Below, piece by piece: positions 28,184 to 36,045 of a stretch of DNA of 64,000 nt. Both the position numbers and the translations under genes were made by a program. How positions within the stretch are numbered: position 1 is the first letter of the stretch; every line of letters starts with the position of its first letter. Below the pieces are notes generated by a model. That model did not search any database. It was not told where the DNA came from and saw nothing but the letters and a program-made list of their open reading frames with translations. Source of the DNA: Alistipes sp. (GTDB lineage: Bacteria > Bacteroidota > Bacteroidia > Bacteroidales > Rikenellaceae); NCBI GenBank assembly GCA_017938765.1, contig JAGBAX010000028.1:124001-188000 (forward strand), written 5' to 3'.

Positions 28184-30253
28184 ATGAAAAAGCAACTGTT
28201 ACTCCTTCTTACTCTATGCGTTGCACTGTCAGTAGTAGCGCAGCCATATTCACGACCAAAATTACCAATTGTAAGGACCACACAGAAAGATGGCAAGTAT
28301 GGACTAACTGACGACAATGGCAAATGTTTAGTTGCCAATGTATTAGACCAGATAAAGACCTACTACAACAGAGAGTATCTGATTGCTGTAAAGTACAACA
28401 AAGAGTACTTTATTATTGACCGCAAGGGTAGTATAGTTGCTAACGCTGGTCGTACAGTGCCATTATCATTCAATCAGTTTGTTGTCATAAATCGCAACAC
28501 AGCTATTGACGCTAACGGCAAGGAGCTATTTCCAGGTCAATCTGTCTCTCCTATAACCTTAACACATGGAGATAATCACTTCTATCTATTTGTCAACAAG
28601 CCGAAAAATGATAAAAATGATAGGTACCAATTAGTAACAATCAACAACGAGGTTGTAAGTGGCAAGCTAAATGGCTATTTCACCGCATCAATCTCTGGTA
28701 CAATTATATTTAAAAACTATCAAGAGGATAAATGTGGAGTGTTAAACTCATTGGGAGATGTGCTTGTGCCTTGCAAATATAGCTCTGTAGAGTTCTTTAG
28801 TTTTAACGATCTCAAATATGAGTGTAAACTTGACAAGACAAAGCTACTGAAGCTCTATAACAGTAAACTACACTTCTCTATTGGTCTGTTTGTCGCTCAA
28901 AGAGGTGGATACTACACCCTCTATGACCAATCCGGCACACAGCTGACCCAACCTAAAAAGTATAAAAACGCAAGCGAAGCAATAAAGAAAAACTTCAAGA
29001 AGGCTGCACTTCCTCACTTTATGCGCCGAGGTTATGTTATGCAGAGCATACAGGAGAAGATAAACAACCCCAATCGTATACGCTACGAGGAGTATATCAC
29101 TGCTGCAAATCTCCTACCAATATTTAGCTCCTCTAACAAGAGTCTAAGCTCTCATATTGCTTACCTTGAGCAGCACCCCAACTTCTCTGACTACACTCTT
29201 GCCGAGTGCTATGAAAAGGGTAAAAAGCTCTACGATGATGATAAATACCAGCAGGCTATCCCTTGGTTGCTTCGTGCGGCAGAGGGCAAGCACACCCCTG
29301 CCTACCGTCGTCTTGCCGACAGCTACAACAACTCCAAGCAGTTCCAAAAGGCGCATAGTTGGTACAGAAAGTGCGTCAAAGATTTAGCACCGGGAAGTAA
29401 CGACTATTGGTTCGCTTGTATGATATTGGGAGGTATGTACAAGTCGGGGCGAGGATGTGAGAAGAACTACGACACATCTCTCTACTACCTCAGACTGTTC
29501 CACCAGAATACCACGCAGATTAACAAATCAACGGCAAGCGAGATGATTGCCGAGGTTGTTGCGCTGAAGAACAAAGCTACTGCCCGACCACAGCAGTCTG
29601 CCTCAAGAAGTTCAAGTAGCACAAGTAGTTCAAGTAGCTCGTCAAGGTACTCAAAGCACTCCCCTATGCCTAACACTCTGCCAGACGATGTAAACAGATA
29701 TATCTGCTTCAAGAATAGGAGTGGTCTGATAGCCAGCATCAGGTCTTACTTCCACAATGGGGAGTGGAGGGCTACTGTATTTTTCCAAGAGAGCCGTAGC
29801 GAGAGTCACCTATATGGTTTTACCAAACAGTATGTCGATAATACCAAGTGGGTGTACAAGGGAGGTTATGCTTTTGCATATACTCAGGAGGAGAGAACTA
29901 ATGTAATACTGCATATAGCACTGAATTGGTCCTACATTAAAATCAATGGACATCTGTTTGATATACCAATTTCCAAGCAGGAGTATGATAATATAATGCC
30001 TCGTGGCAGAGTCTACATGAACAATGGTGGCGGAAATAACAGCAATAGCGGTAGTTACAACAGCAACGACAGTGGCAGAAGTTATGTAGACGGACCTTGT
30101 AAATATTGCGGTGGCGGTGGCGGATGTAGCTCTTGCAATGGTCGCGGATACAAGTACAACCCATACTCTGGGTATAACGACACTTGTCCATCTTGCAACG
30201 GCTCTGGTAGATGTTTCAACTGCCGAGGTACTGGCAAGCAGGCTACATATTAA
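28184..30253 (+). CDS. secreted WG-like/Sel1-repeat protein with C-terminal zinc-knuckle domain
   Basis: 689 residues. Signal peptide to about residue 20 (SVVAQ). Residues about 30-280 contain WG/KWG-like strands (GKYGLTDDNGKCLV, DKCGVLNSLGDVLVPCKYSS, GYYTLYDQSGTQL). Residues about 335-450 are TPR/Sel1-like (YQQAIPWLLRAAEGKHTPAY, MYKSGRGCEKNYDTSLYYL). A Ser-rich linker follows at about 470-490, then a globular region, and the last ~50 residues carry four CxxC-type knuckles (CKYCGG, CSSCNGRG, CPSCNGSG, CFNCRGTG) like the DnaJ cysteine-rich domain. Known relatives are uncharacterised; I cannot assign a function. Unusual for a cysteine-rich zinc motif on an exported protein. Confidence 0.8.
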   Translation: MKKQLLLLLTLCVALSVVAQPYSRPKLPIVRTTQKDGKYGLTDDNGKCLVANVLDQIKTYYNREYLIAVKYNKEYFIIDRKGSIVANAGRTVPLSFNQFVVINRNTAIDANGKELFPGQSVSPITLTHGDNHFYLFVNKPKNDKNDRYQLVTINNEVVSGKLNGYFTASISGTIIFKNYQEDKCGVLNSLGDVLVPCKYSSVEFFSFNDLKYECKLDKTKLLKLYNSKLHFSIGLFVAQRGGYYTLYDQSGTQLTQPKKYKNASEAIKKNFKKAALPHFMRRGYVMQSIQEKINNPNRIRYEEYITAANLLPIFSSSNKSLSSHIAYLEQHPNFSDYTLAECYEKGKKLYDDDKYQQAIPWLLRAAEGKHTPAYRRLADSYNNSKQFQKAHSWYRKCVKDLAPGSNDYWFACMILGGMYKSGRGCEKNYDTSLYYLRLFHQNTTQINKSTASEMIAEVVALKNKATARPQQSASRSSSSTSSSSSSSRYSKHSPMPNTLPDDVNRYICFKNRSGLIASIRSYFHNGEWRATVFFQESRSESHLYGFTKQYVDNTKWVYKGGYAFAYTQEERTNVILHIALNWSYIKINGHLFDIPISKQEYDNIMPRGRVYMNNGGGNNSNSGSYNSNDSGRSYVDGPCKYCGGGGGCSSCNGRGYKYNPYSGYNDTCPSCNGSGRCFNCRGTGKQATY

Positions 30254-30317
30254 TCACTAAAATTCACTAAAAGTATAATTTATTTCGCCAAAAAATCAAA
30301 ATATTAAAATTTTTGAT

Positions 30318-30325
30318 TAACTTTG
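30318..30325 (+). promoter_or_regulatory. -7 box for adk
   Basis: TAACTTTG, 27 nt before the adk ATG, fits TAnnTTTG. Confidence 0.5.
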
Positions 30326-30352
30326 TAGCACAGAATTACAACGATTTAGGTT

Positions 30353-30928
30353 ATGCTTAATGTAGTATTATTTGGCGCTCCGGGTTGTGGTAAGGGCACG
30401 CAGTCGGAGCTATTAGAGAAGAAGTTCGGTCTATCTCATATCTCTACTGGCGAGATTATCCGCTCGCACATCAAGGCTCAGACTCCACTGGGTCAGCAGA
30501 TGGCAGAGTACATATCTCGTGGCGAGCTTGCTCCAGATAGCGTAGTAATTGGCATGGTGGAGGAGTATCTCAGCCAGAACAAGGGCATTAAAGGCACTAT
30601 CTTTGATGGTTTCCCTCGCACAACGGCTCAGGCAGAGGCTTTTGACAAGCTCCTGGAGAGTATGGGCGACAGTGTGGATATTATGATTTATATGGATGTG
30701 CCAGAAGAGGAGCTTGTTCAGCGTATTCTTCTTCGTGGAAAGGTCTCTGGCAGAGCGGACGACGCATCAGAGGATGTTATCCGCAACCGCATTGAGATTT
30801 ACAACCAGCAGACAGCCGTAGTGGCTGACTACTACCGTCAGCAGGGCAAGTATGTTGCCGTGCCAAGCCTCGGCACTATTGATGAGGTCTTTGACCGCAT
30901 CGCTGCTGAGATTGAGAAGATTGCGTAG
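30353..30928 (+). CDS. adk: adenylate kinase
   Basis: 191 residues. P-loop GAPGCGKGTQ at 8-17, the NMP-binding region STGEIIRSHI, FDGFPRTTAQAE with the catalytic aspartate/arginine, and LLRGKVSGRADDASEDVIRNR before a short LID. It interconverts ATP, ADP and AMP. The short LID without the four-cysteine zinc site marks the small bacterial form typical of Bacteroidetes. Ends 22 bp before its terminator. Confidence 0.97.
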   Translation: MLNVVLFGAPGCGKGTQSELLEKKFGLSHISTGEIIRSHIKAQTPLGQQMAEYISRGELAPDSVVIGMVEEYLSQNKGIKGTIFDGFPRTTAQAEAFDKLLESMGDSVDIMIYMDVPEEELVQRILLRGKVSGRADDASEDVIRNRIEIYNQQTAVVADYYRQQGKYVAVPSLGTIDEVFDRIAAEIEKIA

Positions 30929-30950
30929 GGCTAACCCACTAAAAACTGAT

Positions 30951-30982
30951 AGAGCCTGCACATAAAGTGAGGCTCTTTTTTT
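30951..30982 (+). terminator. terminator after adk
   Basis: Stem AGAGCCT/AGGCTCT (30951-30957 and 30970-30976) followed by seven T's: a canonical intrinsic terminator. Confidence 0.85.
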
Positions 30983-30994
30983 ATATTACAAACT

Positions 30995-31870
30995 ATGAAG
31001 CGACTACTAACACTTATTTGTGCTTTGTCTCTGTGCAGTGTTGTCTTGGCAAGTGACATCAACGGCACTGGCACTCTTACTGAACACACTTTTCGCCACA
31101 AGGGCGTGGAGTACACCTACTACCTCTACACTCCACAGCACCTAAAGGCCGATGCACCACTGCTAATGGTCTTTCACGGCTATAACTCAAAGAATATTCC
31201 ATCCATTCCCTATGGTTTTCAGCCCGTTGCCGACCGAGAGGGGTTTGCTATTTGCTATCCTCGCGGACCTAAAGACCACAAGGGCAAGCCATACTGGTTT
31301 GTCGGCTATCAGTTCCATATAGAGAATGGCGGAGTAAGAGACGATGTAGGCTTTGCTATCCGCTTGGCAAAGTATCTACAGAAGGAGTATAACCTCTCAA
31401 AGAGAAACCTCTTTGCTACGGGTCACTCCAATGGCGGAGCAATGAGTTATATGTTGGCATACAAAGCCTCTGATACCTTTCGCGCTGTAGCCTCAGTGTC
31501 GGGACATATTATGGAGTGTATGTACCGCTCGCTCAAGCCTGTAAACGCAATCCCCCTAATGGAGGTACACGGCACCGAGGATGCCCTCTCGCGCTGGAAT
31601 GGCGACCCATACAACGCTGACGGCTGGGGCGCAGACATCGCCACACCTCGCGCCATAGGCCTCTGGGCGGCCAAAAACCGTTGTACGCACGAGAAGACCG
31701 ACACCCTGCCTCTGCGCCGTAATCGCGTTATCGCGCACCGATATATTAACGGAACAGGCGGCAACCAAGTGTGGTTTTATGAGGTGGTGGGCGGCAAACA
31801 CTCGTGGGCAAGTGACGATATGGATACTGCCGATGAGATATGGAAGTTTTTTAGTCTATATATAAAATAG
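30995..31870 (+). CDS. secreted alpha/beta-hydrolase esterase (PHB depolymerase/CE1-like)
   Basis: 291 residues with a signal peptide (cut near VVLAS). The alpha/beta-hydrolase fold shows the oxyanion region MVFHGYNS, nucleophile elbow GHSNGGAMS, acid-loop HGTEDALSRW and catalytic-type histidine in GGKHSWA. The pattern matches the LpqC/polyhydroxybutyrate depolymerase family, which in gut Bacteroidales often acts as feruloyl or acetyl xylan esterase. Exported to periplasm or beyond. Substrate not readable from sequence. Stands between adk and thiL with no functional link apparent. Confidence 0.85.
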   Translation: MKRLLTLICALSLCSVVLASDINGTGTLTEHTFRHKGVEYTYYLYTPQHLKADAPLLMVFHGYNSKNIPSIPYGFQPVADREGFAICYPRGPKDHKGKPYWFVGYQFHIENGGVRDDVGFAIRLAKYLQKEYNLSKRNLFATGHSNGGAMSYMLAYKASDTFRAVASVSGHIMECMYRSLKPVNAIPLMEVHGTEDALSRWNGDPYNADGWGADIATPRAIGLWAAKNRCTHEKTDTLPLRRNRVIAHRYINGTGGNQVWFYEVVGGKHSWASDDMDTADEIWKFFSLYIK

Positions 31871-31876
31871 AATTAC

Positions 31877-31884
31877 TATCTTTG
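31877..31884 (+). promoter_or_regulatory. -7 box for thiL
   Basis: TATCTTTG, followed by AAGGAG at 31894-31899, 13 nt before the thiL ATG, a good ribosome-binding site by the standard of this genome. Confidence 0.6.
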
Positions 31885-31912
31885 CGAAAATTTAAGGAGC
31901 GACAACATTTTT

Positions 31913-32953
31913 ATGGGAAAGATTAAGGGCAGAACAGAGATTGCCGAGTTGGGCGAGTTTGGGCTTATAGATACTCTTACCGAGCCATTTAAGGCTTCGC
32001 GCAAGACAACAATAGAGGGCGTGGGCGATGATGCAGCAGTAATTGAGGCATCAAAGAGCACCGCAATGCTCATTTCAACAGATATGATGGTTGAGGGTGT
32101 AGACTTTGACCTGACATATTTTCCACCGAAGCACCTTGGCTACAAGGCCGTAACAAAGGGTATTAGCGACATTATTGCCATGAATGCCCTGCCAGAGCAG
32201 GTGACCGTCTCTGTAGCCGTATCGTCAAAAATCTCGGTAGAGTTTCTCAAGGACCTCTATGCAGGTATTGAGTTTGCCTGCCGTGAGGCGGAGGTAGACC
32301 TTGTTGGCGGAGATACAAGCGCCTCGCTAAATGGATTAGTGATATCTATCACTGCCGTAGGTCGCGCAAAGAGGGAGAAGATTGTCTACCGCAGTGGCGC
32401 AAAGGTTAATGACCTTATCTGCATAACGGGTAGCCTCGGAGCCCCATACCTCGGACTAAAGCTCCTGCAGCGCGAGAGCCGAGTGCTTGAGGGCGTTGTG
32501 GGCGAGAAACCACAGTTTGACGGCTTTGAGTACCTGCTTGAGCGATACCTCAAACCTCGCGCACGATATGATATCATCCGCTCAATGGCTACAGAGGGCG
32601 TTGTGCCGACATCTATGATTGATATTAGCGACGGACTGGCCTCCGACCTTATGCAGATTTGCCGCTCATCACTCTGCGGCGCAAGAATATACCTTGAGCG
32701 AATGCCTATAGCGCGCCAGTGTACCGCTCTTGGAGAGCAGATGCATATAGACCCCGTAACAGCAGCCCTCAATGGTGGCGAGGACTACGAGCTGCTCTTT
32801 ACCCTACCTCTTGAGGCTCGCGAAAAGGTCGCTGCCCTCGGCTGTATAGATATCATCGGACACATTACCGAGCCTCAAACTGGCTGTTTCCTTGTAACCC
32901 CAGACGGCGGCGAGATAGAACTCCGCGCACAGGGCTTCGTACGACAGGCGTAG
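31913..32953 (+). CDS. thiL: thiamine-monophosphate kinase
   Basis: 346 residues. Family motifs: EFGLIDTLTEPF, GVGDDAAVIE, STDMMVEGVDFDL, a GDTSAS metal loop (VGGDTSAS) and SMIDISDGLASDL, plus the NGGEDYELLFTLP signature near the C-terminus. It phosphorylates thiamine monophosphate to thiamine diphosphate, the cofactor needed by KorAB in this window. No other thiamine gene is adjacent. Confidence 0.95.
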   Translation: MGKIKGRTEIAELGEFGLIDTLTEPFKASRKTTIEGVGDDAAVIEASKSTAMLISTDMMVEGVDFDLTYFPPKHLGYKAVTKGISDIIAMNALPEQVTVSVAVSSKISVEFLKDLYAGIEFACREAEVDLVGGDTSASLNGLVISITAVGRAKREKIVYRSGAKVNDLICITGSLGAPYLGLKLLQRESRVLEGVVGEKPQFDGFEYLLERYLKPRARYDIIRSMATEGVVPTSMIDISDGLASDLMQICRSSLCGARIYLERMPIARQCTALGEQMHIDPVTAALNGGEDYELLFTLPLEAREKVAALGCIDIIGHITEPQTGCFLVTPDGGEIELRAQGFVRQA

Positions 32954-32976
32954 TGAGAGTAGCTATTAGTGAGTTT

Positions 32977-33017
32977 AATGAGTTTAGAGAATTTAAGATA
33001 ATTCCTCTAAACTCATT
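32977..33017. terminator. convergent terminator between thiL and the radical SAM gene
   Basis: A perfect 13-bp stem (32977-32989 with 33005-33017, AATGAGTTTAGAG) within a region rich in the word TTTAATGAGTTT. Similar palindromes occur near 22001 and 56169. The rest of 33018-33137 holds no gene that I see. Confidence 0.6.
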
Positions 33018-33137
33018 AATTTCCTTAATCTCTCTACTTGCGTTAGCCTGCCAACGCTGCGATTAAGCCGAGTGCAATCAAACCTGTTTGAATTGCCGAG
33101 GCGGAGCAGGGTCGGGTTGCCGCAGGCAAGCCAATGG

Positions 33138-34214
33138 TTACATCAACCGCTTAAGGTGGCAGAACATCAATTTGCCCTCATCGTCGCGCAGGTGCATTCC
33201 GTTGCCCTTGCAGTAGCGGAAGTATGAGCAGTCGGCGCACTCGCCCCTGCGCATCCACTCGCGGTTGCGGTATGGGGCAAAGCGATGAGTCCAGACATCC
33301 CAGAACTTATCGGTGTAGATATTTCCCTGATTATAGTTTGCGCGTATGCTTGCGCAGGCAGATATCGCGCCATCGGCAAGCACAGAGCCTACCGTAACGC
33401 CCGCCTGACAAGAGAAGAAGTGATTTCTCACATCGCCCTCGTATGCGCCCAAGAAGCCCTCACAGCCATACTGGACAGCTATTTTACCCTCCTTGCGGGT
33501 ATCAACGATATACTGGAGTAGCTTGTGTAGTTGCTCTCTATCAAGTTGCAACTCTGGGTCTGTGGCTGCGCGACCTGCAGGAAAGACTGTAAAGAGTCGC
33601 CAACGCTTACAACCTAACGAGAGAAGGTGGTTTTTAATATCGTCAAGGTGGTCTATATTTCGTCTATTAACGCAGGTGACAACATCAAAGACAAAACCCT
33701 CTGTCTGCGCCATCATACGGATAGCCTGAGTAGCAGTAGTAAAGCTCTTTGGGTTGCCGCGCATAAAGTTATGGTCACTCTCAAGGCCATCTAACGAGAC
33801 AGTTGCCGTATGCAGTCCCGCACGAAGCAGTGCATCAAAGCGCTTGCGAGTCAGAGCGAGTCCATTGGTAACCATACCCCAGGGAAACCCCCTCTCATAT
33901 ATCGCTCTACCGCAAATCTCAAGGTCCGCACACATAAGAGGCTCGCCACCCGTAATAATTACAAAGACCTTGTGCGGGTCTGTGTTCTGGGCAATATTAT
34001 CAAGGACAGCAAGGAAGTCATTAAGGGGCATATCACGCTGAGTAGCAACATTTTTACAGTCGCTACCGCAGTGTCGGCAATTAAGATTACAGCGAAGGGT
34101 ACACTCCCAGAAGAGCTGACGCAGTGGATGATTCTTTACACTATCACTCTCAAGTTTGCGCCACAGCTCAAGAGCCAACCGACGACGAAGGCCAAGTTTT
34201 GTTACATCCCTCAT
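33138..34214 (-). CDS. radical SAM/SPASM enzyme of the rSAM/lipoprotein system
   Basis: 358 residues. The radical SAM cluster motif is CNLNCRHC (CX3CX2C), preceded by an extra cysteine (WECTLRC), with ITGGEPLM and VSLDGLESDHN downstream. The C-terminal SPASM-like region (about 270-345) has ACASI, GECADCSYFRYC, and a last cysteine near the end, ligands for auxiliary 4Fe-4S clusters. It starts 32 bp after a small lipoprotein gene. The pairing and sequence match the TIGRFAM rSAM/lipoprotein pair (TIGR04133 with TIGR04134) as I recall it; the reaction is unknown and the lipoprotein is the presumed substrate. Confidence 0.88.
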   Translation of the reverse strand: MRDVTKLGLRRRLALELWRKLESDSVKNHPLRQLFWECTLRCNLNCRHCGSDCKNVATQRDMPLNDFLAVLDNIAQNTDPHKVFVIITGGEPLMCADLEICGRAIYERGFPWGMVTNGLALTRKRFDALLRAGLHTATVSLDGLESDHNFMRGNPKSFTTATQAIRMMAQTEGFVFDVVTCVNRRNIDHLDDIKNHLLSLGCKRWRLFTVFPAGRAATDPELQLDREQLHKLLQYIVDTRKEGKIAVQYGCEGFLGAYEGDVRNHFFSCQAGVTVGSVLADGAISACASIRANYNQGNIYTDKFWDVWTHRFAPYRNREWMRRGECADCSYFRYCKGNGMHLRDDEGKLMFCHLKRLM

Positions 34215-34246
34215 AGCTACAGAGCAAGCAACAGATTTCTTACAGA

Positions 34247-34675
34247 CTACTTTGCCTTAAGTTTTACATTGGCCGTAACCTCATACTCGCCCATATCCCA
34301 GCCTCCATCGCCCTCAGCAACTTTTGTCTCTGGCAGGGTGTGAAGTTCAACAGTTTGGGTCTCAAACTCGCCACCATTCTCCGCCCCGTCAATATCGGTA
34401 AAGAGAAGTTTGCCGTGTATGCCTATAGCCTTGACTCTCTGCGTAGCGAAATGTCCATCCTCGCCTGTAACGGCCTCAAGACCACCATTCTCACTAAAAT
34501 AATTAACCTCTTTAGACGAGATTACAATACCCTTGATAGGCTTGCCGTCGGCATCTGTAACCCTTCCCTTAACGGTAAATTGAGCTGTCGGCGTGCCATA
34601 CTCGCACATCATACTATTATCACTACAAGCAGTAAAGCCAAGCGCACCAAGAAGTAAATAGATAAGTCGTCTCAT
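34247..34675 (-). CDS. radical SAM-associated putative lipoprotein
   Basis: 142 residues. The signal ends in lipobox GFTAC (cysteine 17). The mature part starts with MMCEYGTPTAQFTVKGRV, a motif characteristic of the rSAM-paired lipoproteins, followed by a carboxypeptidase-regulatory-like beta domain (DADGKPIKGIVISS, TGEDGHFA) and an acidic-aromatic end with EGDGGWDMGEYEV. Probably the substrate or partner of the enzyme encoded downstream. A strong promoter lies at 34701-34731. Confidence 0.85.
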   Translation of the reverse strand: MRRLIYLLLGALGFTACSDNSMMCEYGTPTAQFTVKGRVTDADGKPIKGIVISSKEVNYFSENGGLEAVTGEDGHFATQRVKAIGIHGKLLFTDIDGAENGGEFETQTVELHTLPETKVAEGDGGWDMGEYEVTANVKLKAK

Positions 34676-34700
34676 AACCCAAACATTTATACATTATACA

Positions 34701-34731
34701 CAAAGTTAGAAAAAATTCTCTTTTTCTGCAA
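34701..34731 (-). promoter_or_regulatory. promoter of the lipoprotein/radical SAM operon
   Basis: TAACTTTG (34708-34701) with TTG (34731-34729) exactly 20 nt upstream, minus strand. Predicted leader of about 20 nt. Confidence 0.75.
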
Positions 34732-34802
34732 AAAAATTGACATATTTTTGAATTTTTGCCCTCTTTGTAGATAGAAAAACTCCGATTTTTAGTTCAAATT
34801 GT

Positions 34803-34832
34803 TTGAAGTATAGATATTTTAGACTAAATTTG
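34803..34832 (+). promoter_or_regulatory. promoter of the ECF-like sigma gene
   Basis: TTG (34803-34805), 19-nt spacer, TAAATTTG (34825-34832). It is divergent from the lipoprotein/radical SAM promoter, with 71 bp between the two. Confidence 0.7.
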
Positions 34833-34852
34833 TGCTACAATAAACTACAACC

Positions 34853-35551
34853 ATGAGACACGACAAACTGACATTTGACGAACTGATAGACCAAGCCCAG
34901 CGAGGCGATGTCGAGGCTGTAGCATATATATTGCTTGAGGCAAAGTATCTGGACTACACATTCAACTTTCACCTGCGAAAAGTAGCCTCAAAGTACTTTA
35001 AGTATGGTACGGCGGAGCTCTTTGATGGTCTTGTGAACGACCTATACATAGAGCTGACAAAGAACGACTTCCGCGCCATAAAGAGTTTTAGTGGCAACCG
35101 TGAGCACAGTGGCGAACATCTTAAGCGCATCTTCTTCAGCTGGCTGATGATTACCGCCTCGCGCTACTTTAATGAGGTGCGCCGCAAGTATCTCAGTAAG
35201 CCAGAGTGTAATATTGACAAGTGCGTTGTCTCGGTGCCTGCCGAGGAGTATAGCGACGAGAAGGATGAGTATATAATGCTCCGCGAGGCTATAGCCAAGC
35301 TGGGAAAGGAGGAGCAGCGCATAGTCCTTGAACAGTGTCTACTGCCAGGCAAGGCTCGCCGATCATCAAACGTAGCCAAAGCCCTTACCGAGTGGCGACA
35401 ACGCCGGGGAAATATGCGTGAGGCTACTGAGGCAGAGGTAAACTGCATCAAGAGCCGCGCATATATAGAACTTCGCCCAATACTTATAGCTATGGGCTGC
35501 CAGAGAGTAATGCACAAGAAGGTGCAGACAAAGAGCAAATCTCGCCAGTAG
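34853..35551 (+). CDS. ECF-like sigma factor (divergent)
   Basis: 232 residues, soluble, basic C-terminus. Residues about 50-110 resemble sigma region 2 (FDGLVNDLYIELTKNDFRAI, then FFSWLMITASRYFNEVRRK). Residues about 135-205 may be a divergent region 4 (MLREAIAKLGKEEQRIVLEQ). Region 4 is not clean, so the call is by resemblance. It could instead be a sigma-like DNA-binding regulator. Followed 37 bp later by a small acidic protein gene, a usual place for a sigma-associated regulator. Confidence 0.55.
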   Translation: MRHDKLTFDELIDQAQRGDVEAVAYILLEAKYLDYTFNFHLRKVASKYFKYGTAELFDGLVNDLYIELTKNDFRAIKSFSGNREHSGEHLKRIFFSWLMITASRYFNEVRRKYLSKPECNIDKCVVSVPAEEYSDEKDEYIMLREAIAKLGKEEQRIVLEQCLLPGKARRSSNVAKALTEWRQRRGNMREATEAEVNCIKSRAYIELRPILIAMGCQRVMHKKVQTKSKSRQ

Positions 35552-35588
35552 GCAAAATCATTGTTAAACCTTTGAAAATCACGATAAT

Positions 35589-35975
35589 ATGTCAAATATT
35601 GTAACAGATAACCTGCTAAGTCAATATATCGCAGATAGCGGAAAACTTAATGACAAAGAGTTAGAGGCAGTGCACAACTATCTACTTCGCAATCCAGAGG
35701 ATATGGATATTGTTGCAAGCATTAGTGCCGCACTGGACGAGGTGGATATGGACGAGGATTTGAGCAACCTCAACCATCCGATAGCCGTCGTTCCATATAC
35801 TGACGAGGAACTTCATCAGAAGAGCCTGCAGAGTCAGAAGCATGCCCTTGAGCTGCTTGATGACATTTTGGTTGAGCGCACTGAGGAGGAGCTTATCGCC
35901 CATTTTGGCAGCCAGGCAGTCCACTGCGACAATAGTCAGGCAAAGAAGGCTCCACAGGTAGCCACACTGCACTAA
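35589..35975 (+). CDS. small acidic protein, possible sigma-associated regulator
   Basis: 128 residues, strongly acidic, no membrane helix. The N-terminus (LLSQYIADSGKLNDKELEAV, then NPEDMDIVA) resembles the first helices of anti-sigma factors of Bacteroidetes, but the transmembrane and periplasmic parts are absent. One Cys/His cluster near the C-terminus (GSQAVHCDNSQ) is weak. It follows the sigma-like gene and precedes rsh. I do not recognise a named family. Confidence 0.5.
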   Translation: MSNIVTDNLLSQYIADSGKLNDKELEAVHNYLLRNPEDMDIVASISAALDEVDMDEDLSNLNHPIAVVPYTDEELHQKSLQSQKHALELLDDILVERTEEELIAHFGSQAVHCDNSQAKKAPQVATLH

Positions 35976-36017
35976 AACAGATGCGACATCTTCTGCAAGA
36001 AGAGGTTGAGAGTATCA

Positions 36018-36045
36018 AAATAGTTAGGAGTTAGAGTTAGGAGTT
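36018..36045 (+). promoter_or_regulatory. repeat-borne ribosome-binding site of rsh
   Basis: GTTAGGAGTTAGAGTTAGGA is a tandem of GTTAGGA/GTTAGA units ending 5 nt before the ATG; AGGAG at 36038-36042 provides the Shine-Dalgarno. Strong SD sites are rare in this order. Confidence 0.5.
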
